Origin: Bacteroidota bacterium
GTDB taxonomy: Bacteria; Bacteroidota; Bacteroidia; Chitinophagales; Chitinophagaceae
Length of the DNA stretch: 11,924 nucleotides
NCBI GenBank assembly: GCA_023423835.1
Contig: JAFAEW010000027.1
Coordinates: 1-11,924, forward strand
Reading direction: 5' to 3'
Shown here: positions 1-7,486 of the stretch, in pieces
How the letters are laid out: the number at the start of each line of letters is the position of its first letter
Position numbering within the stretch: position 1 is the first letter of the stretch
Translations under genes and position numbers: made by a program
The notes under the pieces: generated by a model
Seen by the model: the letters and a program-made list of their open reading frames with translations, nothing else
The model's database searches: none
Told to the model about the DNA's origin: nothing

Positions 1-2
1 GG

Positions 3-767
3 ACAAGCCTCTACAACCTGGTCCGCGAATTGAGAAACAACCGTCAATCACCCGTCAGGTTTACCATAAACAAAATACGAACAGAGGAAGATCTGGCCAA
101 ACTCGTAGGCAGGAAATTTTCAACCGATTCTGCAACCGCTATACGTTTTCTTTCAGACAGCGATTCACTGGCAAAACTTGAGGTAGACAGCAATACATGG
201 ATGACGCTGATCATTCCTGACACCTACCTTTTAAACTGGAACCTTCCCATGGAAAACATCCTCGAAAGGTTTAAACGGGAATCTTTAAAGTTTTGGGAAG
301 AGGACAACCGTTTACAAAAGGCAGCATCAATGGGTTTTACGCCCAAACAGATCTATATTATCGCGTCAATTGTAGAGGAAGAAACGAATAAAAATGATGA
401 GAAAGGAAACATTGCGAGTGTGTATATAAACAGGCTTGACAAAGGGATGCCGCTGGGAGCAGACCCAACGATCAAATTCGCGCTGAAAGATTTCGGATTA
501 AAACGAATTCTTTATGGCCATTTAAGAACCGTCTCGCCCTACAATACCTATGTAAATAAAGGTTTGCCACCGGGACCTATTTGCACGCCTTCACCCCAAA
601 CGATTGACGCCGTCTTAAACGCGCCGAAAACGGATTATCTGTTTTTCGTGGCAAGCAGCGATTTCAATGGGTATCACCATTTCAGTAATAATTATGCAGA
701 ACATCAGCAGTATGCAAAAATGTATCAGCGAAAATTAGACAGCCTTATTTTGAATAGAAACAAATAG
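3..767 (+). CDS. mltG: Endolytic transglycosylase MltG (5'-truncated by window edge)
   Basis: MltG is an inner-membrane lytic transglycosylase that cuts nascent peptidoglycan glycan strands and acts as a strand-elongation terminator. The reading frame is open from the left edge, so the gene starts outside the window; the TTG at 30 is internal, not a start. Missing here are the N-terminal membrane anchor and the beginning of the LysM-like subdomain. The catalytic domain is complete. The signature ASIVEEET encodes the catalytic Glu near base 375, matching Glu218 of the E. coli enzyme, and is followed by VYINRL, the G-MPLGADPT segment, and further on SPYNTY and GLPPGPICTP, all typical of the YceG/MltG family. 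The TAG stop shares its last G with the GTG start of the next gene, which suggests translational coupling. The family call is very secure. Confidence 0.95.
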   Translation, partial: TSLYNLVRELRNNRQSPVRFTINKIRTEEDLAKLVGRKFSTDSATAIRFLSDSDSLAKLEVDSNTWMTLIIPDTYLLNWNLPMENILERFKRESLKFWEEDNRLQKAASMGFTPKQIYIIASIVEEETNKNDEKGNIASVYINRLDKGMPLGADPTIKFALKDFGLKRILYGHLRTVSPYNTYVNKGLPPGPICTPSPQTIDAVLNAPKTDYLFFVASSDFNGYHHFSNNYAEHQQYAKMYQRKLDSLILNRNK

Positions 768-1744
768 TGCGATTGACGATAGAACAAAAAATACTAAGCT
801 CAGGGTTTGTTGGAAAGATCAGGGAAAAAAGCAAAAACACTTTTCTTCCCGGATTTAAAGGCCTTTCACTCTACGAAGTCTTTGATTTTTTTGTTGATCA
901 GATTCAGCGCGAAGGATTGAATGTGCGGGCAGCCGCCATTTCATTCAATATTATAATGGCAATTCCTGCCGCCTGCCTGTTTCTGTTTACCCTCATCCCC
1001 TATCTGCCTGGAGCCAACAACATGCACAACCAATTGCTTCAATTTATTTACGACCTTGCTCCCAATTCGGAAGCGCAAGTTACCATGGCTCAGTTTCTCG
1101 ACGATTTTTTCAATAAGCCAAAGACGGGTTTATTGTCTCTGGGATTTTTCCTGGCCCTTTTTTATGCTTCCAATGCAATGATGGGCATCATCAGAACATT
1201 TGACCGGTCACTGATGAAAAAAACGAAAACGAATTTCATCAAAAAACGCATCCGGGCGCTCAAACTTACACTGATAATGGCTTTGCTGGTCCTGGGGACA
1301 ACACTTATTTCGACGGGACAGGGTGTATTTTTCAATCGTATAATGGAATGGATGCAGATTCAAAACAATACGGTAAAGGCGCTCATTCAAAATCTTCGCT
1401 GGATTGTGGTGGTGGCATTGTTTCTCTATTCAATCGCATTTATTTACAAGCTTGCACCTTCACTTCACAAACGATGGAAACTGATTTCACCGGGTTCCAT
1501 CTTTGCCACGGCCCTGATGATCACCTGCACCTATTTTTTTTCTATCTGGGCTTCCAACTTTTCAACCTACAATAAGTTTTACGGATCCATCGGCACGCTT
1601 CTGTTAATCATGGCGTTGGTGTTTATCAACTCACTCGTTCTGCTCGTTGGATTTGAACTCGATTTCAGTATCTATTATCTCTCCAGTCAGGAGGAAGAAC
1701 AGCGGTTGCTGGCCAAAAGTGATCCGCTTAATTCAACAGAATAA
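767..1744 (+). CDS. YihY/virulence factor BrkB family inner-membrane protein
   Basis: This is a polytopic inner-membrane protein of 325 residues, the usual family size. Six hydrophobic segments are visible at about residues 57-80, 118-140, 165-185, 208-230, 242-265 and 274-298. The family pattern is clear: an R-A-A-A-I-S-F stretch opens the first segment, and YNKFYGSIG precedes the last segment, which ends in LVGFELDF. Older annotation as ribonuclease BN (rbn) is a misassignment in this family, and the true function is unknown; transport or envelope roles have been proposed. The chosen GTG start overlaps the mltG stop by one base; a TTG two codons in is the alternative. The last 20 residues are a charged cytoplasmic tail. 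The stop lies 3 bases from the convergent trmH stop, with no room for a terminator between them. Confidence 0.9.
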   Translation: MRLTIEQKILSSGFVGKIREKSKNTFLPGFKGLSLYEVFDFFVDQIQREGLNVRAAAISFNIIMAIPAACLFLFTLIPYLPGANNMHNQLLQFIYDLAPNSEAQVTMAQFLDDFFNKPKTGLLSLGFFLALFYASNAMMGIIRTFDRSLMKKTKTNFIKKRIRALKLTLIMALLVLGTTLISTGQGVFFNRIMEWMQIQNNTVKALIQNLRWIVVVALFLYSIAFIYKLAPSLHKRWKLISPGSIFATALMITCTYFFSIWASNFSTYNKFYGSIGTLLLIMALVFINSLVLLVGFELDFSIYYLSSQEEEQRLLAKSDPLNSTE

Positions 1745-1747
1745 TGG

Positions 1748-2365
1748 TTATCGAATGATGCGGTCACGTTTTTTCGCAAGGTCCATCGCATCCCATTTCT
1801 GCATCAATTCTTCCCTTCTCTCTGCCGGAAAGTTGTTCCGTTCGTAATGACCTGCAAGTTGCTTTTGCCGAAAGGCTTCAAAGATCGTAACCGCGCAGGC
1901 AACAGAGATATTGAGACTTTTGATGAAGCCGCTTTGCGGGATGTTGAAGTTGCCATCTGAGAGGCGCAACACTTCGTCGCTCACCCCTGTTCGTTCATTT
2001 CCGAAAACGAGTGCAACCGGTTGTGAAACAAAATCGAGTTCAAAAACCGGACAAGCTTCATTTGTAAGATAGGTACAAAGGATACGGCTGTAGTTTTTTC
2101 TTAAGACGGCAAAACAACCGGCAACACTCGTAAACGAATGCAGGGATAGCCATTTCTCTGCGCTGCGACTGCTTCTGTGACCAAATTTGTGTTGCAGCGT
2201 GGTTTTGGTGTTGATGATATAAATGTCCTGAATGCCCACTGCATCGCAACTTCTCATTACGGCAGAAATATTGTGCGGATCTTCCACATTTTCGAGTACC
2301 ACCGTCAGATCGTTTTGGCGCTTGTCCAACACTTCCTGTAATCGCAGGCGTCTTTCAGCTGTCAT
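1748..2365 (-). CDS. trmH: TrmH-type tRNA (guanosine-2'-O-)-methyltransferase
   Basis: This is a SPOUT-fold methyltransferase that transfers a methyl group from SAM to a ribose 2'-OH, most likely G18 in the tRNA D-loop. All three SpoU motifs are visible. Motif 1 is HNISAVMRSCDA (residues 31-42), with the catalytic Arg38. Motif 2 is LVFGNERTGVS (119-129). Motif 3 runs IPQSGFIKSLNISVACAV (142-159) and forms part of the trefoil-knot SAM site. The N-terminal helix pattern R-x-VLDKRQNDLTVVLENV is that of TrmH proper rather than TrmB/RlmB, which carry an extra RNA-binding domain. At 205 residues it is slightly shorter than E. coli TrmH (229), mainly at the C-terminus. The ATG start follows an A+T-rich spacer shared with divergent queA. 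Substrate assignment rests on family resemblance only. Confidence 0.88.
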   Translation of the reverse strand: MTAERRLRLQEVLDKRQNDLTVVLENVEDPHNISAVMRSCDAVGIQDIYIINTKTTLQHKFGHRSSRSAEKWLSLHSFTSVAGCFAVLRKNYSRILCTYLTNEACPVFELDFVSQPVALVFGNERTGVSDEVLRLSDGNFNIPQSGFIKSLNISVACAVTIFEAFRQKQLAGHYERNNFPAERREELMQKWDAMDLAKKRDRIIR

Positions 2366-2472
2366 TAGAAAATTTTTCTACAAAGAAACCGCATCTGACT
2401 TTAAATTTCCGATCCTGGGAAAACAAAATAACGGGTAAAAATAGCAGGTACGCGTTTTGATTGAAAAAAACA

Positions 2473-2480
2473 TACCTTTG
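2473..2480 (+). promoter_or_regulatory. Bacteroidota-type -7 promoter element upstream of queA
   Basis: The sequence TACCTTTG, followed by CAC, is a perfect match to the Bacteroidota sigma-factor -7 consensus TAnnTTTG. It lies about 95 bases before the queA ATG. A TTTG is present at 2456-2459, but its 13-base spacing is shorter than the usual 17-23, so the -33 element is unclear. Transcription should begin close to 2487, leaving a leader of about 90 bases. Confidence 0.6.
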
Positions 2481-2506
2481 CACACTTTTGAATTTTAAAC
2501 CGTTAC

Positions 2507-2533
2507 ATGACACGAGCCGCCCCGTAAGGCGGT
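2507..2533 (+). promoter_or_regulatory. queA leader: 6-codon upstream ORF overlapping a G+C-rich hairpin
   Basis: Within the predicted queA leader, ATG at 2507 opens a short frame encoding M-T-R-A-A-P and ending at TAA 2525-2527. Its GCC-GCC codons form the 5' arm of a hairpin: GCCGCC (2516-2521), loop CCGTAA, GGCGGT (2528-2533). A second small stem, GGC-GAGTT-GCC, follows at 2535-2544. The block is notably richer in G+C than the A+T-rich spacer around it. Whether it is a leader peptide/attenuator, a dispersed repeat or chance is not known. It lacks the conserved sequences of the preQ1 riboswitches. Confidence 0.35.
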
Positions 2534-2575
2534 GGCGAGTTGCCTGTGGCCTATTTATAAAACAGATATAGACAC

Positions 2576-3625
2576 ATGAAATTATCGCAGTTCAAATTCG
2601 ATCTTCCCCTAAACCTGATTGCACAAAATCCCACCAAAAGACGCGAAGACAGCCGGCTGATGGTCGTTCATCGTAAAACCGGACAAATTGAAAACAGAAA
2701 TTTCAAAGACATCATTGAGTACTTCGATGACAAAGATGTTTTTGTTGTAAACAACACCAAGGTATTTCCGGCAAGAATGTACGGACGCAAAGAAAAAACA
2801 GGAGCTAAAATTGAAGTGTTTCTGCTACGCGAACTCAATAAGCCAAACCGTTTATGGGATGTAATTGTTGATCCCGCCAGAAAGATCAGGGTGGGAAATA
2901 AACTCTATTTCGGTGAAAACGATGAACTGGTGGCAGAAGTCATTGACAATACCACCAGCCGCGGACGAACCATCCGTTTTCTCTGGGATGGTGATGATGC
3001 GAGTTTTAAACAGGTGCTCGAATTATTAGGTGAAACGCCGCTCCCGAAATACATCAAAAGAAAACCGGATGAAGAGGATAAAGAACGTTATCAGACCGTT
3101 TACGCCAAGCATGAAGGCGCTGTAGCGGCACCAACCGCCGGATTACATTTCAGCACCCAACTTATCAAACGTTGTGAAATAAAAGGGATAAAATTTGCAG
3201 AAGTTACACTGCATACCGGGCTCGGCACCTTTCGTCCGATTGAAGTAGAAGATCTGAGCAAGCATAAAATGGATGCGGAATATTACAAAGTGGATGAAGA
3301 AGCCTGTAAGATTGTCAATAATGCGAAGCAAACCAACCATCGGATCTGTTCCATCGGAACTACCACGATGCGGGCTTTGGAAACCAGTTTTACCGCTCAG
3401 AAATTATTGAAACCGAGCGAAGGCTGGACGAATATTTTCATTCATCCTCCCTACCAGTTCAATGTGGCAGACAGCCTGGTAACAAATCTTCATTTGCCTA
3501 AAACCAGCCTTTATATAATGGTCTGTGCTTTTGCCGGTTATGATTTAGCTATTGAAGCCTATCAGAAAGCCATAAAGGATAAGTACCGGTTTTTCAGCTA
3601 TGGTGATGCGATGCTCGTGATATAA
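2576..3625 (+). CDS. queA: S-adenosylmethionine:tRNA ribosyltransferase-isomerase QueA
   Basis: QueA transfers and isomerises the ribosyl group of SAM onto preQ1-modified tRNA (position 34 of GUN anticodons) to give epoxyqueuosine, the penultimate step of queuosine synthesis. The 349-residue protein is full length. Family landmarks run throughout: LIAQNP near the N-terminus, VVNNTKV (57-63), GAKIEVFLL (76-84), LPLPKYI-type ETPLPKYIKR (153-162), RYQTVYA (171-177), the AVAAPTAGLHF signature (182-192), TLHTGLGTFRP (211-221), MDAEYY (232-237), and GTTTMRALE near residue 265. The ATG start gives an N-terminus aligned with known QueA proteins (M-x-L-x-x-F-x-F-x-LP). The gene stands alone between its own promoter element and a strong terminator, so it is probably monocistronic. 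No other queuosine gene is in the window. Confidence 0.97.
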   Translation: MKLSQFKFDLPLNLIAQNPTKRREDSRLMVVHRKTGQIENRNFKDIIEYFDDKDVFVVNNTKVFPARMYGRKEKTGAKIEVFLLRELNKPNRLWDVIVDPARKIRVGNKLYFGENDELVAEVIDNTTSRGRTIRFLWDGDDASFKQVLELLGETPLPKYIKRKPDEEDKERYQTVYAKHEGAVAAPTAGLHFSTQLIKRCEIKGIKFAEVTLHTGLGTFRPIEVEDLSKHKMDAEYYKVDEEACKIVNNAKQTNHRICSIGTTTMRALETSFTAQKLLKPSEGWTNIFIHPPYQFNVADSLVTNLHLPKTSLYIMVCAFAGYDLAIEAYQKAIKDKYRFFSYGDAMLVI

Positions 3626-3644
3626 AACGCACTATAATTATTGT

Positions 3645-3676
3645 AAAAGCCGTTCGCTCTGGTGAACGGCTTTTTT
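3645..3676 (+). terminator. Rho-independent terminator of queA
   Basis: A perfect 11-base-pair stem, AAAAGCCGTTC (3645-3655) pairing with GAACGGCTTTT (3664-3674), encloses an 8-base loop and runs directly into a T-tract. It lies 19 bases after the queA stop. Because the stem begins with As, it could also work in reverse, though no minus-strand gene ends nearby. Confidence 0.92.
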
Positions 3677-3752
3677 GTTGCACCAGGTTTGAAGAAATCA
3701 AAGTTTCTATAATGCGAAGAAATGCTTTAACTTTCATCAATAAATCTTACTT

Positions 3753-4487
3753 ATGCAACAAAGGTCTGTCACAGTTTCATTTTTCGTGTTCATTCTTATA
3801 AACGCATTTACCATGAATTTTTCCTTTGCACAATCGCAAGACGATAATCATTTAACGGAAAGGCAAATCGAGGACGGTTGGGAATTGCTGTTCGACGGCA
3901 GTTCATTGAATGGATGGAGAACCTTCAAAAACATTCCCGGATCGTGGCAGGTCGTAAACGGCAGTATCTGCAGCATGAAACCTGAGGGGGATGTGAATCC
4001 CGATTTGATTACTAATGATGTATTTGAAAATTTTGAACTTTCAATCGACTGGAATTTAAGTCCGAAAGGCAATAGCGGCATTATGTATTTGGTAACGGAA
4101 GATCAGGATGAGACCTATGAAAGTGGTCCCGAATACCAGTTGATCGACGATAAAGGATTTCCGGAAAGCATTAAAAGTGATCAGCATACCGGCGCAAATT
4201 ATGCGATGCATGCGCCGAAAAAACTTGCTGCCAATCCTCCCGGACAATGGAATACCACCGTCATTAAAGTGTATGACGGCCATGTGGAACATTGGCTGAA
4301 TGGGAAGAAACTTCTTGAGTATACCATTGGTAGCGAGGAATGGAAAAAAGAAAAGGAAAAAGGAAAATGGAAAGACGTTCCCTCTTATGGTGCTTCTTCA
4401 ACCGGCCACATTGCATTGCAGGCTTCGCACAGTGGGGTAGCCGAATCAGGCGTGTGTTTTAAAAATATCAGAATTAAAAGGCTGTAA
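3753..4487 (+). CDS. Secreted DUF1080 / 3-keto-disaccharide hydrolase family protein
   Basis: This 244-residue exported protein has a signal peptide (hydrophobic core about residues 8-24, probable cleavage at SFA-Q, 26/27). The rest is one DUF1080 (PF06439) concanavalin-like beta-sandwich domain. Visible family motifs are GWELLFDGSSLNGW (42-55), where the FDG-L-GW pattern is diagnostic, GNSGIMYL (106-113), GPEYQLIDD (125-133), QWNTTVIKV (165-173), HWLNGKKLLEY (180-190) and GHIALQ (218-223). Members have been linked to hydrolysis of 3-keto-glycosides or general glycan binding in the periplasm or at the surface; the substrate here cannot be read from sequence. A weak promoter-like TAACTTTC lies at 3728-3735. 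The gene is not in a polysaccharide-utilisation locus: no SusC/D or GMC oxidoreductase adjoins it. A lysine/tryptophan-rich insert at about 196-208 precedes the last strands. Confidence 0.9.
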   Translation: MQQRSVTVSFFVFILINAFTMNFSFAQSQDDNHLTERQIEDGWELLFDGSSLNGWRTFKNIPGSWQVVNGSICSMKPEGDVNPDLITNDVFENFELSIDWNLSPKGNSGIMYLVTEDQDETYESGPEYQLIDDKGFPESIKSDQHTGANYAMHAPKKLAANPPGQWNTTVIKVYDGHVEHWLNGKKLLEYTIGSEEWKKEKEKGKWKDVPSYGASSTGHIALQASHSGVAESGVCFKNIRIKRL

Positions 4488-4564
4488 AGCCTTTGATCTT
4501 GCGTTAAGCTTCACGCCGCTTCGCTCCGGCTGCTTCTGTTTTTCTCAGGTATGAAAATAGCGCA

Positions 4565-4608
4565 TCTCTTGTTTCGGCTTTCAGCCGGCAAGAGACGGTT
4601 TTATTTTT
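4565..4608 (+). terminator. Probable terminator after the DUF1080 gene
   Basis: A long imperfect hairpin lies 77 bases after the DUF1080 stop. The outer stem TCTCTTG (4565-4571) pairs with CAAGAGA (4589-4595). The inner stem CGGCT (4575-4579) pairs with AGCCG (4583-4587) around a TTC loop, with a TTT/G internal bulge between the two. It is followed by CGGTTTTATTTTT. The preceding spacer 4488-4564 holds only an unremarkable C+G-richer patch near 4512-4535. Confidence 0.7.
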
Positions 4609-4609
4609 G
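4579..4609 (+). promoter_or_regulatory. Candidate Bacteroidota promoter for the cupin gene
   Basis: TATTTTTG at 4602-4609 fits the -7 consensus TAnnTTTG, and TTTC at 4579-4582 is a one-mismatch -33 element at 19-base spacing. It overlaps the terminator's T-tract, so the match may partly reflect T-richness. The leader to the ATG at 4663 would be about 45 bases. Confidence 0.4.
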
Positions 4610-4662
4610 CCTTAAGAATTGGTACGGTTTTTAATTCATTGACTTATCAGAAATCAAACATT

Positions 4663-5082
4663 ATGGAAGACGAAAAATTTAATGAATCTACTATAAACCG
4701 TCCTCTGGGTGGAAGAATTCTGGATGCGCCGCTCGTAGCTATTGACATTCCTTCACGCGTTGCACAGTTGAAAACCGAACCTGCCTGGGAGAAAAGTGAT
4801 CGAAATGCGATCACAGTCTATAAAACACAACAACTACGCATCGTGTTGATTGCCATGCACGCCGGTGCGGAGATGGTTCCACAGATTTCCGATGCCGTTA
4901 TCAGTATTCATGTAATCGACGGTATGCTCAATTTTAAAACAGAAAGCGAATCCCTTCAAATAGGCGCTGGACAAATATTAAATATTCATCCTTTGGTAAC
5001 CCATCACATTACCGCCGCGGAGGAAACGGTCTTTTTACTTTATATGACCGACGAAGTATTTGGAGATATTTTTCAACAATAA
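4663..5082 (+). CDS. Small cupin-domain protein with degenerate metal site
   Basis: This 139-residue single-domain cytoplasmic protein has a cupin barrel. Two conserved cupin stretches are recognisable. Motif 1 reads AGAEMVPQISDAVISIHVIDGMLNF in outline (residues 68-91, ending in the typical V-x-x-G). Motif 2 includes GAGQILNIHP-L-VTHHITA (101-118), with a retained His at 114/115. The H-x-H pair normally in motif 1 is replaced by P-Q-I-S (73-76), so canonical metal binding through motif 1 looks lost. The protein may bind a ligand without metal or use other residues. The ATG at 4663 is preferred; an upstream TTG at 4639 would add eight residues outside the domain. It lies 52 bases before the MBL-fold gene and may be co-transcribed with it. 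The exact biochemical role is unknown. Confidence 0.75.
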   Translation: MEDEKFNESTINRPLGGRILDAPLVAIDIPSRVAQLKTEPAWEKSDRNAITVYKTQQLRIVLIAMHAGAEMVPQISDAVISIHVIDGMLNFKTESESLQIGAGQILNIHPLVTHHITAAEETVFLLYMTDEVFGDIFQQ

Positions 5083-5134
5083 ATCAGGTACAATCAACAA
5101 GGGCCGGTAACCAACCTGCTTTTAATTCGCAAAT

Positions 5135-6523
5135 ATGGAACTCCTATTTTATGGTGCTGCCCGTACAGTTACCGGATCCAAGCATCTCTTACGGCTTGAA
5201 AACGGCAGATCAATTCTGCTGGACTGTGGTATGTTTCAGGGAATGGGTGATGAAACTGATTCACTCAATCGTGACTTTGGATTTGACCCCAAAACAATTG
5301 ATTTTGTAATTCTCTCGCATGCACATATTGATCATTCCGGTTTACTTCCAAAATTGGTAAAAGACGGTTTTAAGGGAAAGATTTTTTGTACCCCTCCTAC
5401 CAAAGACCTTACGGCCATATTGCTGGAAGATTCTGCCAATATTCAACAAAATGAGTCCGGTTCGAAAAGACAGAGAGAAGAAGTGGATTCAGAAACGTTT
5501 TTCGATCTGGATGACGTGGTAAAAACAATGGAACTGTTTGAAACCATTGGATACGACGAATGGTTTGAGATAGAACCGGGAGTAAGTTTTATGTTTACAA
5601 ATGCAGGTCACATCATTGGAAGCGCTGCCATTCATTTAAACATAACAGAAAAAAATAAATCAACAGCAATCACTTTCAGTGGAGATGTAGGAAGATATAA
5701 CGATGTAATTTTATGCCCTCCGGCTCCATTTCCACAGGCCGATTATATCATCATTGAAAGTACTTACGGCAATAAATTACACGACGTGCTGTTTAGTACA
5801 ACGGACGAATTAAAAAAGATAATTTGGAAAACCTGCATTGAGAAAAAAGGTAATCTGTTAATTCCTGCTTTCAGTGTCGGACGGACGCAGGAACTCTTGT
5901 TTTTTCTGAACCAGTTGAGCCTTGAAAACCGGCTAAATGAGGTTAAAGTCATAGTTGACAGTCCACTCAGTGCCGCGGCAACAAATATTGTAAAACGGTA
6001 TCCGGAATACTTCAATGAACGGATTCAGAAGATTTTGGAGATTGATGATGATCCTTTCGATTTCCCTGATCTGCATTTCACCAAAACCATTGAAGACAGC
6101 AATAAAATTGAAGGAATTGAAGAACCTTACGTTTTGATTGCGGCAAGCGGGATGGCTTCTGCCGGCAGAATCGTCAAGCATCTTGCAAACAACCTCGAAA
6201 ATGCCGGGAACAGCGTTTTAATTGTTGGCTATTGTTCGCCCGAAAGCCTGGGTGGACAACTGTCACGAGGAGCGAAGGAAGTTGAAATAAACGGCAGATT
6301 TTTCAAGGTGAAAGCGGATGTTATCAATATGCAGAGTATGAGTGCGCATGGCGACAGTAATGATCTTCTGAAATTTTTATCGTGTCAGGATCCTGAAAAG
6401 GTAAAGAATGTTTTCCTGGTTCACGGAGAATATGCTGTGCAGATGGAATTTGAAAAAAAGCTGCATTCAAAAGGGTTTAAATCGGTTAAAATACCCGAAC
6501 AAGGATATAGCGTGAAAATTTGA
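5135..6523 (+). CDS. MBL-fold/beta-CASP/RMMBL protein (Cft2/Ysh1-like RNA-processing nuclease family)
   Basis: This 462-residue cytoplasmic protein has the three-part architecture of the CPSF-73-like metallo-beta-lactamase nucleases, which use two zinc ions to cut RNA. The MBL core shows GAARTVTGSKH at the N-terminus, LLDCGMFQG (28-36), the zinc motif SHAHIDHSG (61-69), AGHIIGSA with His159, and FSGDVGR with Asp184. ESTYGN (208-213) leads into the beta-CASP domain, which holds PAFSVGRTQE (244-253), VDSPLS (274-279) and ASGMASAGR (337-345). The RMMBL end shows MSAHGDSND (402-410) with His405, and LVHGE (428-432) with His430. All ligand positions are intact, so it should be an active hydrolase. 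The bacterial substrate is not established; many genomes annotate this family as an mRNA 3'-end-processing factor by homology. It is possibly co-transcribed with the upstream cupin gene. Confidence 0.93.
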   Translation: MELLFYGAARTVTGSKHLLRLENGRSILLDCGMFQGMGDETDSLNRDFGFDPKTIDFVILSHAHIDHSGLLPKLVKDGFKGKIFCTPPTKDLTAILLEDSANIQQNESGSKRQREEVDSETFFDLDDVVKTMELFETIGYDEWFEIEPGVSFMFTNAGHIIGSAAIHLNITEKNKSTAITFSGDVGRYNDVILCPPAPFPQADYIIIESTYGNKLHDVLFSTTDELKKIIWKTCIEKKGNLLIPAFSVGRTQELLFFLNQLSLENRLNEVKVIVDSPLSAAATNIVKRYPEYFNERIQKILEIDDDPFDFPDLHFTKTIEDSNKIEGIEEPYVLIAASGMASAGRIVKHLANNLENAGNSVLIVGYCSPESLGGQLSRGAKEVEINGRFFKVKADVINMQSMSAHGDSNDLLKFLSCQDPEKVKNVFLVHGEYAVQMEFEKKLHSKGFKSVKIPEQGYSVKI

Positions 6524-6610
6524 GAATTCAGGATGCTTTCTGGTGAAAACATTCAGGGAAATATTGTAAAAAAATTTTTGTATTTTTATTTAAGTTCAAA
6601 ATAACATATT

Positions 6611-7450
6611 ATGCTTTGGCAGGGAAGAAGACAAAGTTCGAACATAGAAGACCGTCGAGGAATGGGCGGAGTGGGTGTGGGCGGAGGAATCGGCGCACTT
6701 GTAATAGGTTTAATCATTTATCTGCTCGGAGGTGATCCATCAGCGGTTATTGATCAATCGCCACAGTCGCAACCGATGTCGCAGGAACAAAGGGCCGAAC
6801 AAGATGAAACTTCACAGTTTGTTGCGGTTGTACTCGCAGATACAGAAGATGTCTGGAGCAAATTGTTCAATGAAATGGGTAAACAATACGTTGATCCTAC
6901 ACTTGTAATGTTTAACCAGGCAACGCAATCCGGCTGCGGATTTGCTTCTGCTGCTACGGGCCCGTTTTATTGTCCGGCAGATCAAAAAGTTTACATCGAC
7001 CTTTCATTTTTTGACGAGTTACAAAACCGGTTTCACGCATCGGGAGAATTTGCAGAAGCTTATGTTATTGCCCATGAAGTGGGTCATCACGTTCAAAACC
7101 TGTTAGGGATTACAGATAAGGTCGATGCAATGAGAGGGCGCTTGAGTGAAAAAGAAATGAATGCACTGTCCGTAAAACTCGAATTGCAGGCCGATTTTCT
7201 GGCCGGCGTTTGGGCGCACTATGAAGAAAAATTTAAGAATGTACTGCAGCCCGGTGACATTGAATCCGCATTAAATGCAGCCAATGCAATTGGCGATGAC
7301 CGGCTACAGAGAGAAGCGCAGGGCAGAGTGGTTCCCGATTCATTTACGCACGGAACTTCTGCCCAAAGAATGTATTGGTTTAAAAAGGGATACCAAACCG
7401 GCGACATCAACCAGGGCGACACTTTTAATGCGCCGGATCTGAATTCATAG
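6611..7450 (+). CDS. YpfJ-type neutral zinc metallopeptidase, membrane-anchored
   Basis: This 279-residue protein belongs to the putative neutral zinc metallopeptidase family (PF04228, YpfJ-like). The N-terminus carries the family-typical W-x-G-R-R-S-N-IEDRRG box (3-17), then a Gly-rich stretch and one membrane segment (about 22-40), and then a Gln-rich linker (48-65). The catalytic domain begins near residue 66. It contains CGFASAATGPFYCPADQKVYID (109-130, in outline) with two cysteines that could pair outside the cytoplasm, the zinc-binding helix HEVGHH (155-160), and LELQADFLAGVW (190-201), whose Glu is a probable third ligand. FTHGTSAQR (245-253) is the usual C-terminal signature. Substrates are unknown. 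The start ATG follows an A+T-rich spacer (6524-6610) with a one-mismatch -7 element, TATTTTTA at 6581. No terminator is evident before the convergent gene 36 bases later. Confidence 0.92.
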   Translation: MLWQGRRQSSNIEDRRGMGGVGVGGGIGALVIGLIIYLLGGDPSAVIDQSPQSQPMSQEQRAEQDETSQFVAVVLADTEDVWSKLFNEMGKQYVDPTLVMFNQATQSGCGFASAATGPFYCPADQKVYIDLSFFDELQNRFHASGEFAEAYVIAHEVGHHVQNLLGITDKVDAMRGRLSEKEMNALSVKLELQADFLAGVWAHYEEKFKNVLQPGDIESALNAANAIGDDRLQREAQGRVVPDSFTHGTSAQRMYWFKKGYQTGDINQGDTFNAPDLNS

Positions 7451-7486
7451 CAAGCGGTATAAAAAAAGCGATTTATTCAGTGACTG

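Noticed and set aside
767..1744. Ribonuclease BN annotation for the YihY-family protein
   Set aside because: The rbn label for this membrane family is a historical misassignment; no nuclease motif is present.
2487..2575. preQ1 riboswitch in the queA leader
   Set aside because: The conserved preQ1-I, -II and -III sequences were not recognisable, and queA acts after preQ1 is already on the tRNA; only a simple G+C-rich hairpin is seen.
3720..3740. Promoter TAACTTTC before the DUF1080 gene
   Set aside because: Only a one-mismatch -7 element with no convincing -33 element; kept as a remark in the gene entry.
4639..4662. TTG start at 4639 for the cupin gene
   Set aside because: ATG at 4663 gives a family-like N-terminus; the extra eight residues add nothing recognisable.
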